A DNA stretch of 64,000 nucleotides from Methylocystis sp. ATCC 49242 (GCF_000188155.2 NZ_KE124774.1:4170934-4234933), one strand, 5' to 3'; positions 53,234 to 61,990 are shown, counted from the first letter of the stretch. Notes: generated from the sequence alone by a model not told the origin. Translations and numbers: made by a program.

Positions 53234-53659
53234 GGGGGTCAACCGGGGCTTGAGAAAGTCCATTTATTCGGCCGAAGCTCCTTCCGAAATGGGTCCCGGG
53301 CCGGGCCTTCGTCAAGGGCGCGTAGCCCTCAAGGAGCGGCAAAAGGCTTTCGCCCGGCCGCGTATCGAATCGGTCCTAGCGTCTTTGGGGGCCAGTGACA
53401 AGTCGACGAGCCACTCTAGCCGAATCGCCAGGGTCGCACAATGCGTCGGCTTCCCGACGCTTTCGCCGTCCTGTCCTGGCGAAGTTCGCGCCGGCGGAAC
53501 GAAATCTTCCGAGGGTCCGCCCGCGCGTTCGGCCCGGCATTGGCTTTGCACGCGAATACGCCTATATGCGTGCGGCGCGTCGCGGCGATGACCGCGCGCC
53601 GCCCGGCGGCGAGGCCGCACGAATTTTCGGAAAGAAGAACAACCCGGCTGAGGATGGAC
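53234..53659. other. Divergent intergenic stretch, 426 bases
   Basis: Lies between purC (leftward) and the zeta-subunit gene (rightward), so it holds both promoters. The open frames across it have no recognisable domain, and there is no good ribosome-binding site except the one before the zeta gene. No repeat or RNA gene seen. Confidence 0.5.
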
Positions 53660-53983
53660 ATGAGCACTTTCGACCAACGTGAGGATTCGTTCGAGAAACG
53701 CTTCGTCCATGATGAAGAGTTGCAGTTTCGCGCCGAGGCGCGCCGCAACAAGCTGCTCGGCCTGTGGGCGGCGGAGAAAATCGGCAAATCCGGCGCCGAC
53801 GCGCAGGCCTACGCCGAAACGCTCGTCGCGGCGGAAGTCTCCGCTGACGCCGACGAGCGCGTTCTCGCGCAGGTGAAGAAGGACTTCGAGGCCGCCGGCG
53901 TCGACCAGTCCGAGCACCAGATTCGCCGCACGATGGACGAGTTCCTCGCCCAGGCGAAAGCCGAGATCAAGGCCGGCAAGTAA
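53660..53983 (+). CDS. F1-ATPase inhibitor zeta subunit (DUF1476)
   Basis: 107 residues from ATG 53660 (GAGGA upstream; an ATG six bases earlier is possible). The sequence is all helix: MSTFDQREDSFEKRFVHDEE, then RFAEARRNKLLGLWAAEKIGKS-like segments and ADERVLAQVKKDFEAAGVDQSEHQIRRTMDEFLAQAKAEI. It is the DUF1476 family, known as the alphaproteobacterial zeta inhibitor of F1Fo-ATP synthase, whose N-terminus blocks ATP hydrolysis. The ATP synthase genes are not in this window. It faces xerC 73 bases downstream. Confidence 0.93.
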   Translation: MSTFDQREDSFEKRFVHDEELQFRAEARRNKLLGLWAAEKIGKSGADAQAYAETLVAAEVSADADERVLAQVKKDFEAAGVDQSEHQIRRTMDEFLAQAKAEIKAGK

Positions 53984-54056
53984 TACCGCCGGACGGGGCA
54001 GGGGCAGGGGCGGAAAGCGGTTTTTTCTTTACGCTTTCCGCGCAAAGCTCCGCTCC

Positions 54057-55067
54057 ATGCGCGATTCGCATCTCCATACCGGGCGCAAGGCGCCGCGGCC
54101 TGCGACGGAAGCGCGGCCGCTTCCCGGCCCGGCGTTTTTCAGCGCCGCGCCGCAGATCGCCGAAGAGGCCGCCCTTTGGCTGCAGGCGCTCTCTGGCGAA
54201 AGACGCGCCTCGCGACACACGATCGACGCCTATGCGCGCGACGTTGGCGTTTTTCTCCGCTTTCTCACAGAGCATCTCGGCGCGAAACCGGACGCCGCCG
54301 CTTTGTCTGCGATGCAGCCTGCCGATCTGCGCGCCTTTCTCGCCCGCCGGCGCAATGACGGCCTCGAGAGCCGCTCGCTGCTCCGGGCGCTGGCGGCGGT
54401 GCGCAACTTCCTGCGATTTCTGGAGAAAAAAGGGCTGGCCAGAACGGATGTCTTCGGCGCCGTTCGCGCGCCCAAGCGCCCGCACAGCCTGCCCAAGGCG
54501 CTCACTGTCGGCGACGCCCGCGACCTGATCGATCCCGAGCAGCGGGCGGGGGAGGCGCGGGAGCCATGGGTTCTGGCGCGCGACGCCGCCGTCATGGCGC
54601 TGCTCTATGGCGTCGGACTTCGTATTTCGGAGGCGCTGTCGATTCAGAGGGCGGATGCGCCAATTGGCCGCACCGACCGGGTCACGATCACCGGCAAGGG
54701 CGGCAAGACCCGCACATTGCCCGTCATCGAGCCGGTGCGTCGGGCGATCGAGGCCTATCTCGCAATCTGCCCCTATGATCTGGCGGGAGGGCCGTTGTTC
54801 GTCGGCGCGAGGGGCGGGCCGCTTTCGCCGCGAATCGTGCAACTCGCCATTCAGCGTCTGCGCGGCGCGCTCGGCCTGCCCGACAGCGCGACCCCGCACG
54901 CCCTGCGCCACTCCTTCGCGACCCATCTTCTGGGGCGCGGCGGCGATCTGCGCACGATTCAGGAACTGCTCGGCCACGCTTCGCTCTCGACAACGCAGAT
55001 TTACACGGCGGTCGACAAGAAGCGCCTGCTCGACGCCTATCGCTCCGCCCATCCGCGCGCGGATTGA
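54057..55067 (+). CDS. xerC: Tyrosine recombinase XerC-type
   Basis: 336 residues. SAM-like N-terminal core-binding domain (~35-125) and catalytic domain (~145-335). Active-site residues are all present: R189 (GVGLRISEAL), K in the beta-hairpin GKGGKTR (~214-217), H281 and R284 (HALRHSFATH), H307 (LLGHASL) and Tyr316 (TTQIYTAV). The complete set and lack of neighbouring phage genes indicate the chromosome-dimer-resolving XerC/D type acting at dif with FtsK. XerC versus XerD is not decided by sequence alone, so the symbol is provisional. A 30-residue Pro/Arg leader precedes the fold. Confidence 0.92.
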   Translation: MRDSHLHTGRKAPRPATEARPLPGPAFFSAAPQIAEEAALWLQALSGERRASRHTIDAYARDVGVFLRFLTEHLGAKPDAAALSAMQPADLRAFLARRRNDGLESRSLLRALAAVRNFLRFLEKKGLARTDVFGAVRAPKRPHSLPKALTVGDARDLIDPEQRAGEAREPWVLARDAAVMALLYGVGLRISEALSIQRADAPIGRTDRVTITGKGGKTRTLPVIEPVRRAIEAYLAICPYDLAGGPLFVGARGGPLSPRIVQLAIQRLRGALGLPDSATPHALRHSFATHLLGRGGDLRTIQELLGHASLSTTQIYTAVDKKRLLDAYRSAHPRAD

Positions 55068-55121
55068 GCTTCTCGGCCACAGGATTATCTGACTCTGACA
55101 AGTTCAGGCCGGGGAACGCGC

Positions 55122-55667
55122 ATGCCGGGCAGATTGTCGATCGCCATCCTTGTCGCCGCGGTTTACATGGGCGCCGCCCTTGCCGAGACCGCCGCGCCGG
55201 GCCTTTTCAGCCTCGGCCCCTATCGCTTCAGCTTCTCGGCCACTCAGAAAGGCTCCGACCGGCCGGCGGAAAAATACCGGCGTGAAATCCCCGGCGTCGG
55301 GCCGACGACTCTGACGATTGAGCCCGCCGACGCTTCGGAAGCAAAAAGTCCGGCTGGCGAGGTTCGGCTTCTGCGCGAGAAAAACCAGTTCGACCCGCCG
55401 GAAGTTCTCGCGACATTCGCATGGCCGCAGGGCGGGCCGCTGAGCTTCGATTACAATTTTGCAGTCGAAGGGAAATACATCGTCGCGGTCAACGCCATGG
55501 ACGAAACCGGCGACGCCTATCGCGCGCAGTATCCCTTCTTCGTCATCCAGATGGAGGAATCGCATCCGCTGCTGGTCGGCGTCTTCTCATTGGCCTGCGT
55601 CGGCGCTGTCATCGCGATATGGCGCGGCATGTCGAAGACGACCTCCGGAGCGCCCCGCCGGATGTGA
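55122..55667 (+). CDS. Exported/membrane hypothetical protein
   Basis: 181 residues. Signal peptide (MPGRLSIAILVAAVYMGAALA), then a ~115-residue beta-rich domain (ETAAPGLFSLGPYRFSFSA, EVLATFAWPQGGPLSFDYNF, VEGKYIVAVNAMDETGDAY) and a C-terminal membrane helix (SHPLLVGVFSLACVGAVIAI) with a basic end. This looks like a periplasmic domain tethered by its C-terminus. No family recognised. It lies 54 bases after xerC in the same direction and converges with ribB. Confidence 0.7.
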   Translation: MPGRLSIAILVAAVYMGAALAETAAPGLFSLGPYRFSFSATQKGSDRPAEKYRREIPGVGPTTLTIEPADASEAKSPAGEVRLLREKNQFDPPEVLATFAWPQGGPLSFDYNFAVEGKYIVAVNAMDETGDAYRAQYPFFVIQMEESHPLLVGVFSLACVGAVIAIWRGMSKTTSGAPRRM

Positions 55668-55695
55668 GTGCGAATTAGAATTGGCGCCGGGGGCG

Positions 55696-56778
55696 CTACT
55701 CCACCGGCTCCACCGCCGTGATCTCGATTCCAAATCCCGAAAGCCCCACGAAAGCCCGCGGCTTGGCGGACGACGAGCGCAGCCGGATCGAGGAGACGCC
55801 GAGATCCTTCAGGATCTGCGCGCCAAGCCCCACATCCAGCCATTGTCGCTTGCGCGTCTCCTCGGCGTTTTCCGCCTGCTTGCCCACGACATTGGTCGGC
55901 ACGCCCGCCGCGCCGTCGCGCAGATAGACCAGCACGCCGCGTCCCTCGCGGGCGAAGCGCGCGAGCGTCTTCTTGATCGTCTGCGCGCCGCCCATCACAT
56001 CGGCGAGAATATCGGCGCGATGCAGACGCGTCGGCACGTCGCGGCCGTCGCCGATCGAGCCGTGCACGAACGCGAAATGCTGCACGCTGTCGAAGGGCGT
56101 GACATAGGCGTGGCCGATCATGTCGCCGGCTTCCGTCTCGACATGGAAGGTCGCGACGCGCTCGATGAGCTTCTCGCGCGCCTGGCGGTAGGCGATGAGA
56201 TCGGCGACAGAAACGAGCTTGAGATTGTGCTTTTCCGCGAATTCCACGATCTGTGCGCCGGTCATCACCGTGCCGTCGTCGTTCGCCAGTTCGCAGATGA
56301 CGCCGACCGGCGGAAGCCCCGCGAGGCGGCAAAGATCGACGGCCGCCTCCGTATGGCCGGAGCGCATCAGCACGCCGCCGTCCTTCGCGATCAGCGGAAA
56401 GACATGGCCGGGCCGCACGAAATCGGCGGCGCCCATATTTCCATTGGCGAGCGCCCGCACCGTATTGCAGCGCTGCTCGGCGGAGATGCCGGTGGTGAGG
56501 CCGTGCTTGACGTCGACGGAAACGGTGAAGGCCGTGCCGAGCGGCGCGTCATTCTCCGCCACCATGGGCGCGAGATGCAGGCGCCGGGCGTCCTCCAGCG
56601 TCAGCGGCGCGCAGACGATGCCGCAACAGTGGCGGATGATGAACGCCATTTTTTCCGGCGTGCAGAGGGAAGCGGCGATGATGAGATCGCCTTCGTTCTC
56701 GCGGTCGTCGTCGTCGGTGACAACAACGATTTCGCCGCGCGCGATGGCCTCGATGGCCTCTGTGATGGAATGCGACAA
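55696..56778 (-). CDS. ribB: 3,4-dihydroxy-2-butanone-4-phosphate synthase with degenerate GCH-II domain (RibBX)
   Basis: 360 residues. The N-terminal ~200 residues are a complete DHBP synthase: DDDDRENEGDLI (metal and substrate site), GLTTGISAEQR, FPLIAKDGGVLMRSGHTEAAVDL and ANDDGTVMTG. They make the four-carbon precursor of riboflavin from ribulose 5-phosphate. The C-terminal domain is fold-related to GTP cyclohydrolase II, but the zinc-binding Cys trio is absent: the position normally carrying it reads TRLHRADILADVMGG. This is the RibBX arrangement of proteobacteria, so the second activity is predicted lost and GTP cyclohydrolase must come from another gene. Confidence 0.95.
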   Translation of the reverse strand: MSHSITEAIEAIARGEIVVVTDDDDRENEGDLIIAASLCTPEKMAFIIRHCCGIVCAPLTLEDARRLHLAPMVAENDAPLGTAFTVSVDVKHGLTTGISAEQRCNTVRALANGNMGAADFVRPGHVFPLIAKDGGVLMRSGHTEAAVDLCRLAGLPPVGVICELANDDGTVMTGAQIVEFAEKHNLKLVSVADLIAYRQAREKLIERVATFHVETEAGDMIGHAYVTPFDSVQHFAFVHGSIGDGRDVPTRLHRADILADVMGGAQTIKKTLARFAREGRGVLVYLRDGAAGVPTNVVGKQAENAEETRKRQWLDVGLGAQILKDLGVSSIRLRSSSAKPRAFVGLSGFGIEITAVEPVE

Positions 56779-56863
56779 ACCCGTCTCCAGGAGGCGCCGA
56801 ACGGCGCTCGTCCTGCATATCTAGCTGTCCGGCCGCGCGGTTTCAAATCCGCGCGCGGCGGCC

Positions 56864-57262
56864 CTATTCGGGGCGGCGGGTCGTGTCATGCAGGCGGGGC
56901 GAGCCGCAGACCGTGCAGGGCACGAAACGCAGGCCCGCCGCGGCGCTGATCAGCCCGTTGGTCGGTTCGCGGCGGATCGGCGTGTCGACGTCCTGCGTCG
57001 AGACGAGCCTGATCTGAATGTCGTCGCCGAGCCGCAAGGCGTTGTCCTCGATCCATTCGACGCTCTGCTCGCCGGCAGGGTCGGACGAATCGATGCCGCC
57101 GACGCGAAGATCGAGACCGTCGATCTCGACGCCGCCCGTGGCGCGCGACGACGCTCCCGCGTCCTTGCCCACCCAGGTCAGCATGAACGACATAGCGCCA
57201 CGGTCCGTGAGCCCGGCCACCGCGAGCTTCTTGCCGTTCTTCCAGATTTCGAATCCGAGCAA
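56864..57262 (-). CDS. Hypothetical protein with TTG start
   Basis: 132 residues. The start is TTG at 57262, with a perfect AGGAGG 6 bases upstream; this gives MLGFEIWKNGKKLAVAGLTD. A longer frame starting ATG 57343 has no ribosome-binding site. Content: ALRLGDDIQIRLV and a C-terminal Cys pair (VPCTVCGSPRLHD) that could form a zinc-like pair. No signal or membrane segment. I do not recognise the family; the short mixed alpha/beta fold is likely cytoplasmic. It is downstream of nothing obvious, transcribed leftward toward ribB. Confidence 0.75.
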   Translation of the reverse strand: MLGFEIWKNGKKLAVAGLTDRGAMSFMLTWVGKDAGASSRATGGVEIDGLDLRVGGIDSSDPAGEQSVEWIEDNALRLGDDIQIRLVSTQDVDTPIRREPTNGLISAAAGLRFVPCTVCGSPRLHDTTRRPE

Positions 57263-57478
57263 CCTAGCCTCCTGCGAAAAGACGCCGCACGACGCCCCTT
57301 TGCAACGGATTACGCCGAATATGTTGCCAATTCGAACCGCCATTTAGTTTTAATTTTATCGATCGCCCGATAAAATTCAGCGCGCTGCACGAGACAGGAG
57401 CCGGGTCGAATGGAGCCGGACGCGGCGGGCGCCTCGGCGATACGGTCAAGTTATATGTGTTACACTAACAGAAAGATA

Positions 57479-58222
57479 ATGCCCGCTCTCGCTGCGCTCG
57501 CAATGGTTGCCGTGACGCCGCTCGCCGTACGCGCGGCGCCGGCCGTGCCTTGCGCGGAGCTGACAGAGGCGGGGGCCTCTTACGCTGTCTGTGATTTCGA
57601 TGCGCGCAAGACGTCGATTCGCCTGTTCCTGCGCGATGAGAAGGGCGAAATCTACGGTGGTTTCTCTCGCCTCGCGGATGCGCTGGCGGCGAAACGCGAG
57701 ACGCTCGCCTTCGCCATGAACGCCGGCATGTATGGAGAGGATTTTTCGCCCGTCGGCCTGTTTGTCGAAAGCGGCAAGACGCTGCGTGACGCCAATACGA
57801 ATGGCGGCGCCGGCAATTTCCACATGAAGCCCAATGGCGTCTTCTGGATCGACGGCGTCCGCGTCGGCGTGACGGAGACCGGCCGATTTCTGAAGTCCCG
57901 CGCGCGGCCGGCCTACGCCACGCAGTCGGGGCCGATGCTGCTTGTCAACGGGCGCGTCAATCCACACATTCACGACAGCGGAACGTCCGAGAAAATGCGC
58001 AATGGCGTTTGCGTCTCGCAAGGACATGTCGCGCGCTTTGCGATTTCAAACCAGCCGGTGACCTTTCACCAGTTTGCGAAGCTGTTTCGCGACAGGTTGA
58101 AATGCTCCGACGCGCTGTTTCTGGACGGCGGATCGGCGTCCGCGATCTACGCGCCGTCCCTCTCGCGCCATGACCGTTTTCATCCAATGGGGCCGCTGGT
58201 GGGCGTGGTGGAGAGAAAATAA
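57479..58222 (+). CDS. Exported phosphodiester glycosidase family protein
   Basis: 247 residues from ATG 57479 (an earlier ATG at 57455 is possible). Signal peptide MPALAALAMVAVTPLAVRAAP. The mature part matches the NAGPA/YigE-like phosphodiester glycosidase fold: LAFAMNAGMYGEDFSPVGLF, NFHMKPNGVFWID, ATQSGPMLLVNGRVN and DALFLDGGSASAIYAPSLSR (the GGSAS loop is the family signature). It should cut a phosphodiester-linked sugar in the periplasm or outside; its substrate is unknown. It converges with the HDAC-like gene with 5 bases between stops. Confidence 0.9.
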   Translation: MPALAALAMVAVTPLAVRAAPAVPCAELTEAGASYAVCDFDARKTSIRLFLRDEKGEIYGGFSRLADALAAKRETLAFAMNAGMYGEDFSPVGLFVESGKTLRDANTNGGAGNFHMKPNGVFWIDGVRVGVTETGRFLKSRARPAYATQSGPMLLVNGRVNPHIHDSGTSEKMRNGVCVSQGHVARFAISNQPVTFHQFAKLFRDRLKCSDALFLDGGSASAIYAPSLSRHDRFHPMGPLVGVVERK

Positions 58223-58227
58223 CCGCG

Positions 58228-59301
58228 CTACGCCTCCATCAGCGCGCCGACATGCGCCGCGACGCTGTTTGCAAGGTCGATCGGCGTATATCCGCCTTCC
58301 AGCAACGATACGATACGGCCGCCGCAACGTCGCGCTGCAATCTCCATCACGCGCAGCGTCACGTCCCGAAAATCTTCCCGCACGAAGCGCAGGCCGCCGA
58401 GCGGATCGTGAACATGGGCGTCGAAGCCCGCGCAGAGAATGACGACGTCAGGCGCAAACGCGTCCAGGCGGGGGAGGATGCGGGCTTTCAACGCCTCGCG
58501 AAATTCTCCGCCGCCGTCGCCCTTTCGCAATGGCGCATTGACGATATTGTCATGCGCGCCGGTCTCGCTGACTGAGCCCGTGCCCGGATAATGCGGCGTC
58601 TGGTGCGTCGAGCAGTAAAGGACGTTTTTCTCGCTCCAGAAAATCTCCTGCACGCCATTGCCGTGATGCACGTCGAAATCGACGATGGCGACGCGTCCGG
58701 CGCCATGCGCCGCGATGGCGTGACGCGCGGCGATCGCCGCGTTGTTGAAAAAGCAGAAGCCCATCGGCGCATTCTCGCGCGCATGATGTCCCGGAGGGCG
58801 CGTTGCGACGAACGCGTTGCGCGCGCTGTCGCCCATCACTGCGTCGACAGCGAATACAGCGCCGCCGGCCGCGCGCATCGCGGCGTCGAGCGTGGCTGCG
58901 TTCATAACAACATCGGCGTCGATTTGCGTGTGACCCTCTTTCGGTGCCAATTGTTCGAGGCGCGCGAGATGCGCGGCTGCGTGAACGCGCAGCAACGCGT
59001 CGCGTGAAGCAATCGGCGCCTCGGCGCGCGCGAGCGAAGCGAAACGCGCATCGCTCAAGGCAGAGAACACGGCCTGCAGCCGCGCCGGACGATCCGGATG
59101 GCCGGGGCCGGGATCGTGATCGAGCATTGCGGGGTGGGAGACATAGAGCGTTTTCGGCCCCGCTGCGCGGGCGCCAAAGGCGACGAGGCTTGCAGCGCCA
59201 GCAATGGCGGCGCGGCGGGTGAATGAGACGTGACACAGTTCGCGCGCCGCCGGACGGTCGCTGCTATCCCTGACGTAGAGAAAATCCGTTTCGTCGCTCA
59301 T
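58228..59301 (-). CDS. HDAC-like amidohydrolase with predicted Tat signal
   Basis: 357 residues from ATG 59301. The catalytic set of histone-deacetylase-like amidohydrolases is complete: RPPGHHARE (two catalytic His, ~171-173), VDFDVHHGNGVQEIFW (metal ligands Asp210 and His212), and FDAHVHDPLGG (third metal Asp), with LLEGGYTP near the end. Before the domain is a signal with twin Arg and a hydrophobic core (FTRRAAIAGAASLVAFGARAAG), indicating export through Tat, which is unusual for this normally cytoplasmic family. It likely removes acetyl groups from an extracytoplasmic substrate, such as an acetylated polyamine or sugar. Substrate unknown. Confidence 0.88.
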   Translation of the reverse strand: MSDETDFLYVRDSSDRPAARELCHVSFTRRAAIAGAASLVAFGARAAGPKTLYVSHPAMLDHDPGPGHPDRPARLQAVFSALSDARFASLARAEAPIASRDALLRVHAAAHLARLEQLAPKEGHTQIDADVVMNAATLDAAMRAAGGAVFAVDAVMGDSARNAFVATRPPGHHARENAPMGFCFFNNAAIAARHAIAAHGAGRVAIVDFDVHHGNGVQEIFWSEKNVLYCSTHQTPHYPGTGSVSETGAHDNIVNAPLRKGDGGGEFREALKARILPRLDAFAPDVVILCAGFDAHVHDPLGGLRFVREDFRDVTLRVMEIAARRCGGRIVSLLEGGYTPIDLANSVAAHVGALMEA

Positions 59302-59466
59302 CGCCACTCGATCTCTGCGATAGGGGGCGCATATTGCGCAACGCGACCAGTTGAGGGAAGGGGAGACGTTCGGCCACACTCGATATATTGTCAGCAGCGC
59401 GGCGCGTTCGTTGAAACGAATGGCGAATTTGCGTTTCCCGGCAAGGGACGAAACCGGAAGATCGAA

Positions 59467-59811
59467 ATGCTCAAGCGCTTGTTTCTGACTTCATTGGCGC
59501 TTCTCGCAGGTTGCCTCGACATCGACGCGGCGCCTGCGGCCAAAAAAGCGCCTGAAACCATCACGGGCAGGATCAGGAAATTCGAGTGCGGTGACAACTG
59601 CTATCTGACGATCGAGACGAGCAGCGGCGCGCGAACCACCGGGCTGTGCGAGGCGAAGCAATGCGTCCCATGGTTCGAGAACCAGAGCATGCCCAAAAAA
59701 TTCATCGGGAAGCGGATCAGGGTCACTACTGGCGTCGGCAAGCAGTTCGATGGCAATTACGACGTCGTCGGGCATACGCTGTCGTTCAAGTCGATGACCT
59801 TCATCAAATAG
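59467..59811 (+). CDS. Small lipoprotein
   Basis: 114 residues from ATG 59467. N-terminus MLKRLFLTSLALLAGCLD ends in a lipobox-like LLAGC, so acylation is likely. The mature domain has TITGRIRKFECGDNCYLTIETSSGARTTGLCEAKQCVPWFE, four Cys in CGDNC/GLC/KQC that could form two disulfides, and a beta-barrel OB-like tail (RIRVTTGVGKQF). No named family recognised. A divergent promoter region lies between it and the HDAC-like gene. Periplasmic or outer membrane. Confidence 0.72.
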   Translation: MLKRLFLTSLALLAGCLDIDAAPAAKKAPETITGRIRKFECGDNCYLTIETSSGARTTGLCEAKQCVPWFENQSMPKKFIGKRIRVTTGVGKQFDGNYDVVGHTLSFKSMTFIK

Positions 59812-59871
59812 TCTGAAGTGTTTGGCCTCGCTGGCCGCGTGGGAAGCAGATCGCGAGCCGTGGGGCCGCCG

Positions 59872-60945
59872 TCAGCCGCACTGCCCCCTGTGGCGCAGGA
59901 AATGATCCGCCAGCACGCAGGCCATCATCGCCTCGCCGACCGGCACGGCGCGAATGCCGACGCAGGGGTCGTGCCGGCCCTTGGTGACGATCTCGGTCTC
60001 GTTCCCGTCGCGGTCGATCGTGCGGCGGGGAGTGAGGATCGACGAGGTCGGCTTTACGGTGAAACGCACCACGATCGGCTGGCCCGTCGAAAGACCGCCG
60101 AGCACGCCGCCGGCGTGGTTCGACAGAAACGTCGGGCCAGAGCGCATCTCGTCGGCGTTTTCTTCGCCGGACAGCGCGGCGGCTGCGAAACCGTCGCCGA
60201 TCTCGACGCCCTTTACGGCGTTGATCGACATCATCGCGCTCGCCAGATCGGCGTCGAGCTTGCCATACAACGGCGCGCCCCAGCCGACGGGAACGCCCTC
60301 GGCGACCACTTCGACGACGGCGCCGATGGAGGAGCCATTCTTGCGCACCTCGTCGAGATAGTCGGCCCATTGCGCGGCGGCGACGGCGTCGGGGCAAAAC
60401 AGCGGATTGCGATCGACTTCCGCCCAATCGAAACGCGCGCGGTCGATCTTGTGCGGACCAACCTGCACCAGCGCGCCGCGTATGGTCACGCCGGGAATGA
60501 CCTTGCGCGCGACGGCGCCGGCGGCGACGCGCGCGGCCGTCTCGCGGGCCGAAGAGCGTCCGCCGCCGCGATAGTCGCGCACGCCATATTTGGCGTCGTA
60601 GACATAATCGGCGTGGCCGGGCCGGTATTTGCCGGCGATCTCGCCATAGTCCTTCGAGCGCTGGTCGGTGTTCTCGATCATTAGCGCGACGGGCGTGCCG
60701 GTCGTCACCTGCCGGCCGTCGGGGCCGGTGAAGACGCCGGAGAGAATCCGCACCTCATCCGCTTCGCGCCGCTGCGTGGTGAAGCGCGACTGGCCGGGTT
60801 TGCGCTTGTCGAGGAAGCCCTGGATGTCGGGCTCGGTCAGTTCGATGCGCGGCGGGCAGCCGTCGACGATCGCGCCGAGCGCAATGCCGTGGCTTTCGCC
60901 GAAAGTCGTGACGCGGAAGAGATGGCCGAATGTGTTGTGGGACAT
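59872..60945 (-). CDS. aroC: Chorismate synthase
   Basis: 357 residues. The last step of the shikimate pathway, FMN-dependent. Signatures: [59 protein letters not shown] (the family R-G-G-x-R-S-S-A-R-E-T core), [15 protein letters not shown] and [17 protein letters not shown] (with conserved RHDPC downstream). The His and Arg residues that hold FMN and the substrate are in place. Single gene, with a 192-base gap to the small His/Gly-rich protein gene upstream. Confidence 0.97.
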   Translation of the reverse strand: MSHNTFGHLFRVTTFGESHGIALGAIVDGCPPRIELTEPDIQGFLDKRKPGQSRFTTQRREADEVRILSGVFTGPDGRQVTTGTPVALMIENTDQRSKDYGEIAGKYRPGHADYVYDAKYGVRDYRGGGRSSARETAARVAAGAVARKVIPGVTIRGALVQVGPHKIDRARFDWAEVDRNPLFCPDAVAAAQWADYLDEVRKNGSSIGAVVEVVAEGVPVGWGAPLYGKLDADLASAMMSINAVKGVEIGDGFAAAALSGEENADEMRSGPTFLSNHAGGVLGGLSTGQPIVVRFTVKPTSSILTPRRTIDRDGNETEIVTKGRHDPCVGIRAVPVGEAMMACVLADHFLRHRGQCG

Positions 60946-61137
60946 TGTTTCCTGATCGCAGCGCTCGAGACGCGGCTTTTGTAGGGCGCGCGGGAATGTG
61001 GGTCAAACACCGGCGTCGAGCGGGCGCCGGGCCGGCGGATTCCCGTCTGGCGGCGAGAGAGGGGTCCTGCTTTCGCGAGCGCTCGAAGTGTCGTAACAAA
61101 GTGGGACGAAATTCTTCAGTGAGAAACGAGGATCTGC

Positions 61138-61374
61138 ATGTCGAAGAAAGCGATGATGATCGCGGCGTTCGGGGCCGTGCTGGTTTGCGCGCCCGCGACG
61201 GCGCGGGATCGCTTCGACCTCGAGCATGGTCGCGGCGTCGATCACCACCGCAGCCGACATAACCGCACCGGCGCCTGGGTCGGCGACGGCCGCAGCGACT
61301 GGCGAGGCCGCCACGGCGGGCATCACGGGCACTTCAGCCCGCGCGGTCAGGGTGGGCATCACTGGGGCTGGTGA
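61138..61374 (+). CDS. Small exported His/Gly/Arg-rich protein
   Basis: 78 residues. Start ATG 61138 follows GAGGA. Signal peptide MSKKAMMIAAFGAVLVCAPATA. The 55-residue mature part is low in hydrophobic residues and rich in His, Gly and Arg (VDHHRSRHNRTGAW, RGRHGGHHGHFS, GGHHWGW). It could bind metal ions through its His clusters, or be a disordered surface protein. No family recognised. Free-standing between aroC and the HdeA/B-like gene. Confidence 0.75.
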   Translation: MSKKAMMIAAFGAVLVCAPATARDRFDLEHGRGVDHHRSRHNRTGAWVGDGRSDWRGRHGGHHGHFSPRGQGGHHWGW

Positions 61375-61410
61375 GGCCCGCGACAGAATGATCCTGCTGA
61401 AATGAAAGAA

Positions 61411-61435
61411 GGCGGATGCGTGGTTCGCGTCCGCC
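61411..61435 (-). terminator. Possible terminator downstream of HdeA/B-like gene
   Basis: Arms 61411-61420 and 61425-61434 form a 10-base stem (one G-T) with a 4-base loop; on the minus strand the sequence after it is T-rich (TTCTTTC). It lies ~40 bases beyond the HdeA/B-like stop and could also end the rightward 61138-61374 transcript. Confidence 0.5.
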
Positions 61436-61473
61436 CCTGTTTGCAGCCGTGCCGCCCGATGTCGGGCGAAGGC

Positions 61474-61776
61474 TCAATCCTTCTTCTTCGCGCCCAGAAC
61501 CTTTTCGGCGGCGGTGCCCAATCCGAGGTCGGGGTTGGCGGCGCAGAATTTGCCAAGCTTGCCGGCGTTCTTTTTCATCTTTTCGAAGTCCATGACCGGC
61601 GGATCGTCATCACCCATGTAATAGGCGTCGAGCCACGCCACCGTCAGCCCGATGTCCTCGGCGCTGCTTTCCATCCACTCCTTGCACTTTACCGTGTTGA
61701 GATCGATTCTCTCCGCAAGCGCGGCGGAGGGCAGAAAAATAAAAGCCGCGATGAGAAATGCGCTGGACGTTTTCAT
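61474..61776 (-). CDS. HdeA/HdeB family acid-stress chaperone-like protein
   Basis: 100 residues from ATG 61776. Signal peptide MKTSSAFLIAAFIFLPSAALA. Mature protein: ERIDLNTVKCKEWMESSAED then IGLTVAWLDAYYMGDDDPPV, and MKKNAGKLGKFCAANPDLGLGTAAEKVL. This matches the HdeA/HdeB pattern with the two disulfide Cys (VKCKEW and KFCAAN). In E. coli the family protects periplasmic proteins at low pH; here the role is inferred. It probably has its own promoter in the 130-base space before the Pls-like gene, which runs the same way. Confidence 0.87.
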   Translation of the reverse strand: MKTSSAFLIAAFIFLPSAALAERIDLNTVKCKEWMESSAEDIGLTVAWLDAYYMGDDDPPVMDFEKMKKNAGKLGKFCAANPDLGLGTAAEKVLGAKKKD

Positions 61777-61990
61777 GATTGCTCCACGACGGGAATTGAC
61801 GATCAGAGCTTCCGGGGAGGGGTGATTATTGTCAAGTTCAAGAACGCCGGGGCTTTCCAAAAAATCTAGCAGTATTAAGAATTTACTTCATTTGCGCGGA
61901 TGTCGGCCCGTCTTTTTCGAGCGTCGCTCCGCGAAGCGGGGACGCCAGCGCGGTCGCGTTGCGCAAGCGTGAACGGCGCCGTTCGATCGG

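Noticed and set aside
54057-55067. Phage integrase or genomic-island origin for the tyrosine recombinase
   Set aside because: The sequence is of XerC type, there is no att-like repeat or tRNA next to it, and no phage genes follow.
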